Assembly (NCBI RefSeq): GCF_000009625.1
Contig: NC_002678.2
Location: forward strand, 6,108,001 to 6,172,000
Reading direction: 5' to 3'
Source of the DNA: Mesorhizobium japonicum MAFF 303099
Lineage (GTDB): Bacteria > Pseudomonadota > Alphaproteobacteria > Rhizobiales > Rhizobiaceae
DNA length: 64,000 nt
Below the pieces are notes generated by a model that was not told the DNA's origin, searched no databases, and saw only the letters and a program-made list of their open reading frames with translations. Positions 33,992 to 43,061 of the stretch are shown piece by piece. Position numbers and translations under genes: made by a program. The first letter of the stretch is position 1. The number at the start of each line of letters is the position of its first letter.

Positions 33992-34453
33992 TCAGAAGAG
34001 CTTCCGGTAGACGACGAAGCCGGAGCGTTCGCCGACCTTGTCATAAAGCTTCATCGCGGTCTGATTGGTTTCGTGCGTCAGCCAGTACACCCGGCCCGAG
34101 CCGGCGGCTTGCGCGCGCTCATAGACGCCTTCGATCAGCGCCCGGCCGACGCCTTTGCCGCGCGAAGCCTCTGTGGTGAAAAGGTCCTGCAGATAACAGT
34201 TCGGTGCGATCGCCGTCGTGCTGCGGTGGAAGAGATAGTGCACGAGGCCGAGGAGCTGTCCCTGGCTTTCGGCCACCAGCGCATGGACCGGTTCATAGGC
34301 ATCGAAGAAGCGCGACCATGTCATCGCCGTGATCTCGCTTGCCAGCGCCGTCTCGCCGGAGCGGCCATAAAATGCGTTGTAGCCGTCCCACAGCGGCAGC
34401 CACCGATCGAAATCCTGTCGCGTGACCGGGCGGACGATGATGGAACTCGGCAT
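33992..34453 (-). CDS. GNAT-family N-acetyltransferase
   Basis: 153 residues. The acetyl-CoA binding region LQDLFTTEASRGKGVGRALIEGVYERAQ (R/Q-x-x-G-x-G/A form at SRGKGVG) and YWLTHETNQTAMKLYDKVGERSGFVVYRK fit GNAT, RimI-like acetyltransferases of small amines. The N-terminus IIVRPVTRQDFDRWLPLWDGYNAFYG is usual for this subgroup. It is convergent with the TPR protein and divergent from glyQ. Substrate unknown. Confidence 0.9.
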   Translation of the reverse strand: MPSSIIVRPVTRQDFDRWLPLWDGYNAFYGRSGETALASEITAMTWSRFFDAYEPVHALVAESQGQLLGLVHYLFHRSTTAIAPNCYLQDLFTTEASRGKGVGRALIEGVYERAQAAGSGRVYWLTHETNQTAMKLYDKVGERSGFVVYRKLF

Positions 34454-34636
34454 GGCTGGACCTGTCGTCGTTGCTGTAGGAACGAACAGACCTCAGGCCC
34501 CCGAGGTCGGCAATGGGCCAGCCCTCGGCAAAACCTTCAACACCGGGCGGCATACCCATAGAGGCTCGCATCCGGCGTGCCCTTGCTTGACGCTTCGCCG
34601 CCGTGTCTCTAGGACGTGCCGGCAAGCTAGCCTTTG

Positions 34637-35596
34637 ATGTCGAGGCCACCCGTGACGATTGAAATCCCTGCCCATATGCACCCCAGCCGCTCGTTCCAGG
34701 GGCTGATCCTGACCTTGCACAATTACTGGGCGGCCTATGGTTGCGTCATCCTCCAGCCCTACGACATGGAGGTCGGCGCCGGCACGTTTCATCCGGCAAC
34801 GACGCTGCGCGCGCTCGGGCCGAAGCGCTGGAACGCCGCCTATGTCCAGCCCTCGCGCCGCCCCAAGGATGGCCGCTATGGCGAGAACCCGAACCGGCTG
34901 CAGCATTATTACCAGTACCAGGTGATCCTGAAGCCGAACCCGCCGAACCTGCAGGAGCTCTATCTCGGCTCACTGGCGGCGATCGGCGTCGACCCGCTGC
35001 TGCATGACATCCGCTTCGTCGAGGACGACTGGGAAAGCCCGACGCTCGGCGCTTGGGGGCTTGGCTGGGAATGCTGGTGCGACGGCATGGAAGTCTCGCA
35101 GTTCACCTATTTCCAGCAGGTCTGCGGCATCGAATGCGCGCCGGTGGCGGGCGAACTAACCTACGGGCTGGAGCGGCTGGCTATGTATGTGCAGGGCGTC
35201 GACAATGTCTACGACCTCAACTTCAACGGTCGCGAGGGCGCCGACAAGGTGACCTATGGCGACGTCTTCCTGCAGGCCGAGCAGGAATATTCGCGCCACA
35301 ATTTCGAATACGCCGACACGGCGATGCTGCTCAGGCATTTCGAAGACGCCGAGGCCGAGTGCAAGGCTCTGCTCGATGCCGGCGCACCGGCGTCGAACGA
35401 CAATCTGCCGATGCACAAGATGGTCTTTCCGGCCTACGACCAGTGCATCAAGGCCAGCCATGTCTTCAACCTGCTCGACGCGCGCGGCGTGATCTCGGTC
35501 ACCGAGCGGCAGAGTTACATCCTGCGCGTGCGCAATCTGGCGAAGGCCTGCGGCGAGGCGTTTTTGAAGACCCAGGCCGGTGGGTTGGCTGCCTGA
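34637..35596 (+). CDS. glyQ: Glycyl-tRNA synthetase alpha subunit
   Basis: 319 residues, typical length. [44 protein letters not shown] and [21 protein letters not shown] are unmistakable; [20 protein letters not shown] is the class II motif 3 region. It forms the catalytic half of the alpha2beta2 synthetase; the beta gene follows after 375 bases on the same strand. ATG 34637 was chosen, with an in-frame TTG before it. Confidence 0.97.
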   Translation: MSRPPVTIEIPAHMHPSRSFQGLILTLHNYWAAYGCVILQPYDMEVGAGTFHPATTLRALGPKRWNAAYVQPSRRPKDGRYGENPNRLQHYYQYQVILKPNPPNLQELYLGSLAAIGVDPLLHDIRFVEDDWESPTLGAWGLGWECWCDGMEVSQFTYFQQVCGIECAPVAGELTYGLERLAMYVQGVDNVYDLNFNGREGADKVTYGDVFLQAEQEYSRHNFEYADTAMLLRHFEDAEAECKALLDAGAPASNDNLPMHKMVFPAYDQCIKASHVFNLLDARGVISVTERQSYILRVRNLAKACGEAFLKTQAGGLAA

Positions 35597-35599
35597 GCT

Positions 35600-35776
35600 T
35601 CAGGCAGACCTCATCGTCTCGAGGGAAGCGTTGATCGGTGACAGGATCTGGCCGCTCGGGCCAGCCATTGTCCTTAACGCCTGCCTCACACCCGGCATCG
35701 AGAAAGCGCCGTGGACCTGCGCGGTGAAACAGGCGCTGAGCGCGAGGATCTGCAGAAGTCTGGATGCCGTTTTCAT
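35600..35776 (-). CDS. Possible small secreted protein between glyQ and glyS
   Basis: 58 residues read on the minus strand. It starts MKTASRLLQILALSACFTAQ, with positive charges, a hydrophobic core and small residues before the mature part, consistent with a signal peptide; the rest (VHGAFSMPGVRQALRTMAGPSGQILSP) has no family I recognise. It is antisense to the glyQ-glyS leader. The ribosome binding site is weak. It is offered because the signal-peptide form is hard to explain by chance, but no conservation was checked. A rival view is that this region is untranslated glyQ-glyS spacer. Confidence 0.35.
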   Translation of the reverse strand: MKTASRLLQILALSACFTAQVHGAFSMPGVRQALRTMAGPSGQILSPINASLETMRSA

Positions 35777-35971
35777 GGTCGTTCAGCCAATAGTTTCCTG
35801 CCTGAGCGTGGGTCGCTTCAGCGCTGCGTTCGGTTCATGGAAATCTTTGATCCAAGGACGGACTGGGGCGCCGCGTCCCGACAGGGCAGCCAAAATTTCC
35901 GGAAAGGGTGACAGCGGCCAGCCGAGTTGCTATGCCCCGCCCGGACCACTCTCCCGCATGAGCTGACCCCA

Positions 35972-38128
35972 ATGCCTGACCTGCTTCTAGAACTTCGCTC
36001 CGAGGAAATCCCCGCGCGCATGCAGCGCAAGGCGGCGGGTGATCTCAAGAAGATGCTGACCGACGGTCTGGTCGAGGCGGGGCTGACCTACGAAGCGGCG
36101 CGCGAATACTGGACGCCGCGGCGTCTGACGCTCGACATCAGGGGCCTGACGGCGCGCTCGAAGGACATTCGTGAAGAGATCAAGGGGCCGTCGACGACGG
36201 CGCCTGAGCAGGCGGTCCAAGGGTTCCTGCGCAAGGCAGGGCTGTCCTCGGTCGCCGACGCGCATGTCCATTCCGACCCGAAGAAGGGCGATTTCTATGT
36301 CGCCCACATTTCGAAGCCGGGCAGGGCGGCCGAAGAGATCATCGCCCAACTGGTGCCGGGCATCATCCGCAACTTTCCTTGGCCGAAGTCGATGCGCTGG
36401 GGACCCGCCTCGGCCAAGCCGGGGTCGCTGCGCTGGGTGCGGCCGCTGCAATCGGTCCTGTGCACCTTCGGCCCGGAAACCGAAGAACCCGTCGTGGTCG
36501 ATTTCGAGATCGACGGCATCCGCTCCGGCAACATCACCTACGGCCACCGCTTCCTGGCACCGGGCGAAATCACCGTGCGCCGCTTCGACGATTATGTAAG
36601 CAAGCTGGAAGCGGCGAAGGTCGTGCTCGACGCCGACCGGCGCAAGGAGATCATCCTTGCCGACGCCCGCAACCTTGCCTTCGCCAATGGGCTCGACCTG
36701 GTCGAGGACGAAGGCTTGCTTGAAGAGGTGTCCGGGCTGGTCGAATGGCCCGTGGTGCTGATGGGGGAGTTCGAAGAGGCTTTTCTCGCCATTCCGGCCG
36801 AGGTGATCCGGTTGACCATCCGCGCCAACCAGAAGTGCTTTGTCACGCGCCCGCAAGGCGAGGGCGAGGCTCTGTCCAACCGCTTCATCCTCACCTCCAA
36901 TATCGAGGCCAGGGACGGCGGCAAGGAGATCGCGCACGGCAACGGCAAGGTAGTGCGCGCCCGCCTGTCCGACGCGCTCTATTTCTGGACGACCGACCAG
37001 GGCGATCTGCCTGACCTCGGCCAGCTCGAAGCCTCGGCGGAAAAGTTTGGGCTCGATCTGAACAAGCCGCTCGACCAGCGCATGGCACGGCTCGATCATC
37101 TCAATGTGACCTTCCATGCCAAGCTCGGGACCCAGGGCGAGCGGGTGGAGCGGATCAGGCGGCTCGCCGAAGAACTGGCGCCGACCGTCGGTGCTGACCC
37201 GGTGCTCGCCGCTCGCGCAGCCGTTCTGGCCAAGGCCGACCTGCAGACCGAGGTGGTCGGCGAGTTCCCGGAATTGCAGGGCGCCATGGGTCGCAAATAT
37301 GCGCTGCTGCAGGGCGAACACCCGTCCGTGGCCGCGGCCATCGAGGAACATTACAAGCCGCAAGGCCCGTCCGACTACGTTCCGAGCGACCCGGTGTCGG
37401 TCGCTGTCGCGCTTGCCGACAAGCTCGATACGCTGGTCGGCTTCTGGGCCATCGATGAAAAGCCGACAGGGTCGAAGGACCCATATGCGTTGCGTCGCGC
37501 AGCGCTGGGCGTGGTGAGAATTCTGGTTGAGGACCGAATTCAATTGCGGCTGTCTTCCATCTTCGCGAGCGCCGGCGCGTGCTACGCGGGCAGTGGTGCG
37601 GACCAGACACGAGACCTCCTGGCCTTCTTCCACGACCGCCTGAAGGTCTACCTCCGCGACCAGGGCGCCCGCCACGATTTGATAGATGCCGTCATCACCC
37701 CGCAGTCCGACGACCTCTTGCAGATCGTCCGCCGCGTCGAAGCGCTCGGCTCCTTCCTCGACACCGAGGATGGCAAGAATCTGCTCGCCGGCACCAAGCG
37801 CGCGGCCAACATCCTGGCCGCCGAGGAGAAGAAGAAAACGGCGGTCGCCAAGACCGTTGAGCCGGCTCTGTTCAAGGAGAATGCCGAGAAGTCGCTGTTT
37901 GCGGCGGTGAATCAGGCCGAGAAGCAAGCCGGCGAAGCGATTCAAAACGAAGACTTTTCCGCCGCCATGCTGGCGCTTAGCGCGTTGCGCGAACCCGTTG
38001 ATTCATTCTTTGAAGGTGTTCTAGTGAATGATGAAGACCTGGAGGTGCGAGCCAATCGTCTGGCGCTCCTCACACGCATCCGCGCGGCCACGGGTCAGGT
38101 CGCGGATTTCTCGAAAATCGCCGGCTGA
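35972..38128 (+). CDS. glyS: Glycyl-tRNA synthetase beta subunit
   Basis: 718 residues. It begins [25 protein letters not shown] and contains [23 protein letters not shown], the GHRFLAP segment and, near residue 300, [12 protein letters not shown]; the C-terminal part ends in an anticodon-binding DALR-like domain ([29 protein letters not shown] form, here [10 protein letters not shown]). This subunit recognises tRNA and supports the alpha subunit GlyQ. ATG 35972 was chosen; the in-frame sequence before it does not match the family. Length is close to the E. coli 689-residue protein. Confidence 0.97.
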   Translation: MPDLLLELRSEEIPARMQRKAAGDLKKMLTDGLVEAGLTYEAAREYWTPRRLTLDIRGLTARSKDIREEIKGPSTTAPEQAVQGFLRKAGLSSVADAHVHSDPKKGDFYVAHISKPGRAAEEIIAQLVPGIIRNFPWPKSMRWGPASAKPGSLRWVRPLQSVLCTFGPETEEPVVVDFEIDGIRSGNITYGHRFLAPGEITVRRFDDYVSKLEAAKVVLDADRRKEIILADARNLAFANGLDLVEDEGLLEEVSGLVEWPVVLMGEFEEAFLAIPAEVIRLTIRANQKCFVTRPQGEGEALSNRFILTSNIEARDGGKEIAHGNGKVVRARLSDALYFWTTDQGDLPDLGQLEASAEKFGLDLNKPLDQRMARLDHLNVTFHAKLGTQGERVERIRRLAEELAPTVGADPVLAARAAVLAKADLQTEVVGEFPELQGAMGRKYALLQGEHPSVAAAIEEHYKPQGPSDYVPSDPVSVAVALADKLDTLVGFWAIDEKPTGSKDPYALRRAALGVVRILVEDRIQLRLSSIFASAGACYAGSGADQTRDLLAFFHDRLKVYLRDQGARHDLIDAVITPQSDDLLQIVRRVEALGSFLDTEDGKNLLAGTKRAANILAAEEKKKTAVAKTVEPALFKENAEKSLFAAVNQAEKQAGEAIQNEDFSAAMLALSALREPVDSFFEGVLVNDEDLEVRANRLALLTRIRAATGQVADFSKIAG

Positions 38129-38238
38129 GCGCCCAGGAAAAATATCTCCCAGCCGGCCGTTCGAGCCGGCTTACAGTCATATGACGATGATCTCTCCGTG
38201 GCAAAAGGGACATGTTCCCCAACCCAACGGAGGCTTCC

Positions 38239-38583
38239 ATGAATTCCGATCACGACATCGAAGTGACTGAAGAAACCTCGGCCGCCGCCGAGGCGCTTGA
38301 AGCCGCTTCCGAAACCGCCCTCGATCATGCCGCTGCTGCCACGGTCGAAGCCGCCGATCACTCTGACGACGAGGACGGCGACGAAGAAGAAGGCGACGAC
38401 GAAGAAGGCGAAGAGTCTGACGAAGACGGTGCTGAAGCCGCCACGCTCTCGGGCGACGAAGACGAAGATGAGGAAGAAGAAGACGCCGATGACGCCGTGA
38501 AGGCCGAAGGCGACGAGGGCGAAGAAGAATCCGAAGACGGCGAGTCCGAAGAGGACGACGACGACAAGGAAGAAGCGGCCTGA
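38239..38583 (+). CDS. Highly acidic protein of low complexity
   Basis: 114 residues, of which more than half are Asp or Glu, with no aromatic residues and hardly any lysine. After MNSDHDIEVTEETSAAAEALEAASETALDHAAAATVEAADHS the text is runs of DDE and EEE. It is thus almost certainly disordered. GGAGG at 38227-38231 supports ATG 38239 and a strong terminator follows at 38614, so the frame is really expressed as a single gene. Function not known; possible charge-shielding, metal-buffering or DNA-mimic roles are guesses. Confidence 0.75.
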   Translation: MNSDHDIEVTEETSAAAEALEAASETALDHAAAATVEAADHSDDEDGDEEEGDDEEGEESDEDGAEAATLSGDEDEDEEEEDADDAVKAEGDEGEEESEDGESEEDDDDKEEAA

Positions 38584-38613
38584 GATTTCAATCCGGCTCG
38601 GTCGAGAAGTGTG

Positions 38614-38640
38614 GGCGGCGCATCAGCGCCGCCTTTTTTT
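38614..38640 (+). terminator. Rho-independent terminator after the acidic protein
   Basis: GGCGGCGCATCAGCGCCGCC stem-loop directly followed by a run of seven or more T. Confidence 0.9.
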
Positions 38641-38655
38641 GTTCCCGGATGCTTG

Positions 38656-39045
38656 TCAGTTCTCCAGGATGCTGACGCGCACGCTGTCTTCGTAGACGTC
38701 GACCTGGATCAGCGGTTCGCCATTGACGATGGCGCGCTTGGTCGACGAACTCATGGCGCCGGGACGCTCCAGCATGCGCTGCAGATCGGCGCGCTGGTCG
38801 TTGGTCCTGAACCAGGCATCACCCTCATCGTCGCTGTCGCGGCGATGGAATTTGTGCCAGTTGGCGCGGTCCTGCCGCACCATCTGCGCGGCGCTGTCCA
38901 GCGCATAGCCGTCGCTCGCCTGATGATCGCGATCGGAAATGCGCGCGACATAGGATCCCAGCATGTCATCGGCTTGCGCTGTACCGGCGCCCAGCAGTGA
39001 TGCCAGCAGAAGCCCGGCCACGGTAACGGTCTTGGATAGTCTCAT
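38656..39045 (-). CDS. Small secreted protein of unknown function
   Basis: 129 residues. A signal peptide MRLSKTVTVAGLLLASLLGAGTAQA cleaves before DDMLGSYVARISDRDHQASDGYALDSAAQMVRQDRANWHKFHRRDSDDEGD. The rest includes DVYEDSVRVSILEN at the C-terminus. I do not recognise a characterised domain; the sequence type is common among hypothetical exported proteins in Mesorhizobium. GGGGG before ATG 39045 supports the start. It is oriented opposite to the acidic protein with the terminator at 38614 between them. Confidence 0.72.
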   Translation of the reverse strand: MRLSKTVTVAGLLLASLLGAGTAQADDMLGSYVARISDRDHQASDGYALDSAAQMVRQDRANWHKFHRRDSDDEGDAWFRTNDQRADLQRMLERPGAMSSSTKRAIVNGEPLIQVDVYEDSVRVSILEN

Positions 39046-39227
39046 GATCAACCCCCTTTGAAACGACGAGGCTCGTCTGCCAGAGCCACCCCTTTTCCTG
39101 AATCGCTTGACCAAATTCAGGCGGCGGCTTCGAGCAGCCAGATATGCCGGCACGAACTCGCGCGGCAATGGTGCGCAGGGCGCCGTCAACCTGTCAACGA
39201 ACTGGCCAGTCCAGCAATTCGTGGCCG

Positions 39228-39668
39228 CTACTTGACCTTGCCGACCCCGGGAACGGGCTTCGGTGCGGCTGCCGGTGCGGCCGGCTTCTTCTGCGTGCCC
39301 GACGCCGGAGCCGCCGAGGCGGTCGCCTGGGCTGGGGCAGGAGCCGCGGCGGTGGTCGCGGCTGGTGCCTTGGCTTGCGTCGGCGTCGAGAAATCGCCGC
39401 CGACGATGCCGCCGCGGATAATCATCGGGCTTGGCATGAAGCCGTGCCGTGCCTCGGGCGCGTTGGGGATCGCCGCCACCTTCTCATAGGTGACGTCGGG
39501 CTCGCCGAGCGCGACGACGGACACCACATCGCTTGCCTTGATGTCGGCCGCCTTCAGGGTCAGGATGGAGGGCGTCGTGGCCGGTACGCCGGGAAAGACC
39601 AGGGACGAGGCCTGAGCTCCGCTGGCCATCGTGGCCAGAGTTATTCCCAGCAATACGCGCACAGACAC
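39228..39668 (-). CDS. Secreted protein with alanine/proline-rich C-terminus
   Basis: 146 residues. The N-terminus VSVRVLLGITLATMASGAQA is a signal peptide (GTG 39668, with AAGGGGAG upstream). The mature protein has a 60-residue globular part (FPGVPATTPSILTLKAADIKASDVVSVVALGEPDVTYEKVAAIPNAPEA) then an Ala/Pro/Lys-rich tail that could be periplasm-spanning and bind peptidoglycan or a partner. No domain recognised. It is divergent from the tsaC-type gene at 39847. Confidence 0.68.
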   Translation of the reverse strand: MSVRVLLGITLATMASGAQASSLVFPGVPATTPSILTLKAADIKASDVVSVVALGEPDVTYEKVAAIPNAPEARHGFMPSPMIIRGGIVGGDFSTPTQAKAPAATTAAAPAPAQATASAAPASGTQKKPAAPAAAPKPVPGVGKVK

Positions 39669-39846
39669 TGATATAGCTCCCCTTGCCCAGAAGCTGCTCA
39701 ATAGCAGGCCGGAATTGATGCCGGCTTTCGCACAAACATAGCATTTTAGGGATTGATAAATCGCCAAGCCCCTCTCGTGCCGAACAGCCGGCTTGCCCAA
39801 CAGCCGCCATCCGTACTACGCAGCCGGCATCTGCGAGGTGACGAGA

Positions 39847-40821
39847 GTGGCTGAGATACTTGCCGTCGGCGAGGCGTTGGAGCGGGCGCTGGCTTTGCTT
39901 GGGGATGGCGATGTCGTCGCCATTCCGACGGAAACCGTCTACGGGCTAGCCGGCGACGCCACCAACGGCATCGGCGTGGCGCGCATCTTCGAGGCCAAGG
40001 GGCGGCCGCGCTTCAATCCGCTGATCGCCCATGTCGCCGACATGGCGATGGCCGAGCGCATCGCGGTGTTCGATCCGCTGTCGAAGAAACTCGCGCAGGC
40101 GTTCTGGCCGGGCCCGCTGACCCTGGTGCTGCCGCAGCGGCCTGGCAACGGCATCCATCCGCTGGTCACGGCCGGGCTCGACACGATCGCCTTGCGCATG
40201 CCGAGGGGCTTTGGCGGCGACCTCATCGCAAAGCTCGGCCGGCCGCTTGCCGCGCCCAGCGCCAATTCCTCCGGCAGGATCAGCGCGACGACGGCACAAG
40301 CGGTGGCGGCCGATCTCGGCGCCCGCATCAAACTGGTGGTCGATGGCGGCGCGACGCCGGTCGGGCTGGAATCGACCATCGTCAAGGCCGAAGGGGCAGG
40401 AGTGCGCCTGCTCCGGCCTGGTGGCATCGCCGCCGAGGAGATCGAGGCGGCCATCGGCATGGAGCTGTTGCGCGGCGGAGGGGCGGGCATCGAGGCGCCA
40501 GGCATGCTCGCCTCGCACTATGCGCCAGGTGCTGCCATGCGGCTCAATGCCGGAATGGTCGGTGAGGGCGAAGCGTTGCTCGGCTTCGGCGGCAACCGGG
40601 CTGAAGGCTGGCGCAATGCCACAGCCTTCCTCAACCTGTCAGCATCAGGTGACCTGCGCGAAGCGGCGAGCAATCTTTTCGCCTATATGCAGGAACTCGA
40701 TCGCAGCGGTGCGCGCACCATCGCGGTGGAGACGATCCCCTTCGATGGGCTCGGCGAGGCCATCAACGACCGGCTCGCTCGCGCGGCCGCCCCTCGTGAC
40801 AATGCACAGCCCACAACATAG
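39847..40821 (+). CDS. tsaC: Threonylcarbamoyl-AMP synthase (TsaC/Sua5 family)
   Basis: 324 residues. The SUA5-YciO-YrdC domain spans about 12-200: VAIPTETVYGLAGDATN, KGRPRFNPLIAHV, FWPGPLTLVLP, and LAAPSANSSGRISATT form the L-threonine/ATP/bicarbonate site. A C-terminal Sua5 domain (about 215-310, APGMLASHYAPGAAMRLN) makes it the longer Sua5 type. The product initiates t6A37 tRNA modification. GTG 39847 is preceded by GAGGTGACGAGA. The next gene begins 10 bases after the stop. Confidence 0.95.
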   Translation: MAEILAVGEALERALALLGDGDVVAIPTETVYGLAGDATNGIGVARIFEAKGRPRFNPLIAHVADMAMAERIAVFDPLSKKLAQAFWPGPLTLVLPQRPGNGIHPLVTAGLDTIALRMPRGFGGDLIAKLGRPLAAPSANSSGRISATTAQAVAADLGARIKLVVDGGATPVGLESTIVKAEGAGVRLLRPGGIAAEEIEAAIGMELLRGGGAGIEAPGMLASHYAPGAAMRLNAGMVGEGEALLGFGGNRAEGWRNATAFLNLSASGDLREAASNLFAYMQELDRSGARTIAVETIPFDGLGEAINDRLARAAAPRDNAQPTT

Positions 40822-40830
40822 TTTTCCCGC

Positions 40831-42261
40831 ATGACCGAAATTTTGCAAAAACTCGATCCCGCTCTCATCGACCGCTTCGCGGCGATCGTCGGTGACAAAT
40901 ACGCGCTGCGCGATGAGCAGGACATCGCGCCCTATCTCATCGAGCGGCGCGGGCTCTGGCATGGCGCAACATCGCTGGTGCTGCGGCCGGGCAGTGTCGA
41001 CGAGGTCAGCCGCATCATGCGGCTGGCGACCGAGACGGGAACGCCCATCGTGCCGCAAAGCGGCAACACCGGGCTGGTCGGTGCCCAGGTGCCCGACAAA
41101 TCCGGCCGCGAGATCATCCTTTCGCTGTCGCGGCTGAACCGCATCCGCGAGATCGACATCCTGTCCAACACCGTGACGGCGGAGGCTGGCGTCATCCTGC
41201 AGACGCTGCAGGAGGCGGCCGACGCCGCCGACCGGCTGTTTCCGCTGTCGCTGGCAGCCCAGGGCTCCTGCCAGATCGGCGGCAATCTTTCTTCCAACGC
41301 CGGCGGCACCGGTGTGCTGGCCTACGGCAATGCGCGTGAACTCTGTCTCGGCGTCGAGGTGGTACTGCCGACGGGCGAGGTCTTCGACGATCTGCGCAAA
41401 TTGAAGAAGGACAACACCGGCTACGATCTGAAGGACCTGTTCGTCGGCGCCGAAGGCACGCTGGGAATCATCACCGCCGCTGTGCTGAAGCTGTTCCCGA
41501 ACCCGAAGGGGCGTGAGGTCGCATTCGCCGGCCTGTCGTCGCCCGAGGCGGCGCTATCTTTGTTCAGCCTGGCGATGGACCGCGCCGGCGCTTCGCTCAC
41601 GGCCTTCGAACTGATCGGCAAGAGACCTTACGATTTCACGCTCAAGCATGGTCAAGGTGTCGTGCGGCCGCTGGCCGATGATTGGCCCTGGTATGTCTTG
41701 ATGCAGATTTCTTCCGGCCGCTCGGAAGCCGATGGACGGGCGCTGATAGAAGAGGTGCTGGCGGATGGTCTCCAGCAAGGCATCGTTGGCGATGCGGTGG
41801 TCGCGGCAAGCCTCGCCCAGGGCGACGCTTTCTGGAACTTCCGCGAGACGCTACCCGAATGCCAGAAGCCGGAGGGCGCCTCGATCAAGCACGATATTTC
41901 GGTGCCGATCGCCTCAATCCCACGCTTCATCGCAGAGGCCGCAGGCGCGGTGGCGTCAGTCAGTGCCGGCGCCCGCGTGGTCTGCTTCGGCCATATGGGG
42001 GATGGCAATCTTCATTATAACATCTCGCGGCCCATCGATGGCGACGATGAGGCCTTTCTCGCCCTCTACCATCCCATGAACAAAGCCGTGCACGATGTCG
42101 TGCGCTCCTTCCACGGTTCGATCTCGGCCGAGCACGGCATCGGCCAGTTGAAGCGCGACGAACTGATCGCCACGGCGCCGCCGATGGCCATTGATCTGAT
42201 GCGCCGAGTGAAGGCTGCCTTCGATCCGGCCGGCATCATGAATCCCGGTAAGGTTATCTGA
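40831..42261 (+). CDS. FAD-binding D-2-hydroxyacid dehydrogenase (GlcD/D2HGDH-like)
   Basis: 476 residues. PCMH-type FAD domain: IVPQSGNTGLVGAQVPDKSGREIILSLSRLNRIREID, then GSCQIGGNLSSNAGGTGVLAYGNARELCLGVEVVLPTGEV; the C-terminal oxidase domain includes CFGHMGDGNLHYNIS (the substrate/metal histidines) and SISAEHGIGQLKRDELI. These fit D-2-hydroxyglutarate or D-lactate dehydrogenases. It is 10 bases downstream of the Sua5 gene, thus likely the same operon. The exact substrate is inferred. Confidence 0.92.
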   Translation: MTEILQKLDPALIDRFAAIVGDKYALRDEQDIAPYLIERRGLWHGATSLVLRPGSVDEVSRIMRLATETGTPIVPQSGNTGLVGAQVPDKSGREIILSLSRLNRIREIDILSNTVTAEAGVILQTLQEAADAADRLFPLSLAAQGSCQIGGNLSSNAGGTGVLAYGNARELCLGVEVVLPTGEVFDDLRKLKKDNTGYDLKDLFVGAEGTLGIITAAVLKLFPNPKGREVAFAGLSSPEAALSLFSLAMDRAGASLTAFELIGKRPYDFTLKHGQGVVRPLADDWPWYVLMQISSGRSEADGRALIEEVLADGLQQGIVGDAVVAASLAQGDAFWNFRETLPECQKPEGASIKHDISVPIASIPRFIAEAAGAVASVSAGARVVCFGHMGDGNLHYNISRPIDGDDEAFLALYHPMNKAVHDVVRSFHGSISAEHGIGQLKRDELIATAPPMAIDLMRRVKAAFDPAGIMNPGKVI

Positions 42262-42445
42262 TCCTTTCAACATCTTGTGGTCGGTGGCATTCCGATAACC
42301 ATCCCTGAGATCAGCAAAATTTAACCGACTTTCTTAAGCGCGGCGGTAAGGAGCCCGCGCTACTGTTTCCCCATAACGAGGCCGGGAAAACTGGCCCGGA
42401 GAGAACCGGACACCGGCTCTCAGGAGACAGACAGGAAGGCACTCT

Positions 42446-43012
42446 ATGAACACCGGACTGAAGCCAGTCTGGGCGGGACGCAACATGCGCCTCGACCCAT
42501 TCCGACTGCCCCAGATGGTCAGCTACGCCACGCGCGACGATTATGGCGACGTGACGTTCACCATCGACCACCGTGGCGCCGTGATACGCCGCATGCTCGA
42601 GATGAGCGGCGTGCCGGCGATCATCGCCCTGCCGGCCAATGCGTTCCGCGGCGTCGCCGCCCGCGCAATGGAGGATCCGGAAGGCAATGTCACGGTGACC
42701 CTGGAACTCCTGCACAATGATCCGATGCTGTCGGTGCCTCTGCTGGTGGCCGACGATCTCGACGATGTCGCCGCCGACTGGCGCGCCTGGGCCGATGCCT
42801 ACCGGCTGCCGATGCTGTTGATCGAATCGGACGGCGTCGCCCGCACCCTGGAAGAATCGCTCGGCGCCGCCATCAAGACGCTGCCGCCGCAGGATCGCCG
42901 CAAGGGCCGCGTTTCCAACACGCGCCGCCCGCGCTTCCTTGCCCGCCGCAGGGCCGGCAACCTCGGTCTCAGGCTGGTCATCGACGGCCAGGAGATCATT
43001 TCGCGCGACTGA
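42446..43012 (+). CDS. DUF6101 family protein
   Basis: 188 residues. The first half MNTGLKPVWAGRNMRLDPFRLPQMVSYATRDDYGDVTFTIDHRGAVIRR and the mid [31 protein letters not shown] segment are those of a rhizobial family known only as DUF6101; the C-terminus is very basic (RRKGRVSNTRRPRFLARRRAG). The basic tail suggests nucleic-acid or ribosome binding, but no data exist that I know of. It converges on ubiA; the 3' ends share a hairpin. Confidence 0.8.
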   Translation: MNTGLKPVWAGRNMRLDPFRLPQMVSYATRDDYGDVTFTIDHRGAVIRRMLEMSGVPAIIALPANAFRGVAARAMEDPEGNVTVTLELLHNDPMLSVPLLVADDLDDVAADWRAWADAYRLPMLLIESDGVARTLEESLGAAIKTLPPQDRRKGRVSNTRRPRFLARRRAGNLGLRLVIDGQEIISRD

Positions 43013-43034
43013 ACACCCCGATCGCGGGAGTTGC

Positions 43035-43061
43035 CTGAAGCCGCTATACCAGCGGCTTCAG
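43035..43061. terminator. Convergent hairpin at the ubiA 3' end
   Basis: CTGAAGCCGCT-ATACC-AGCGGCTTCAG: an 11-bp perfect stem. It overlaps the ubiA stop codon (43044-43046) and lies 23 bases past DUF6101. No T-run, so termination is likely only as part of bidirectional folding. Confidence 0.55.

Noticed and set aside
35987..37945. 652-codon open frame antisense to glyS
   Set aside because: Composition is that of a codon-shadow of an essential gene; no domain signature.
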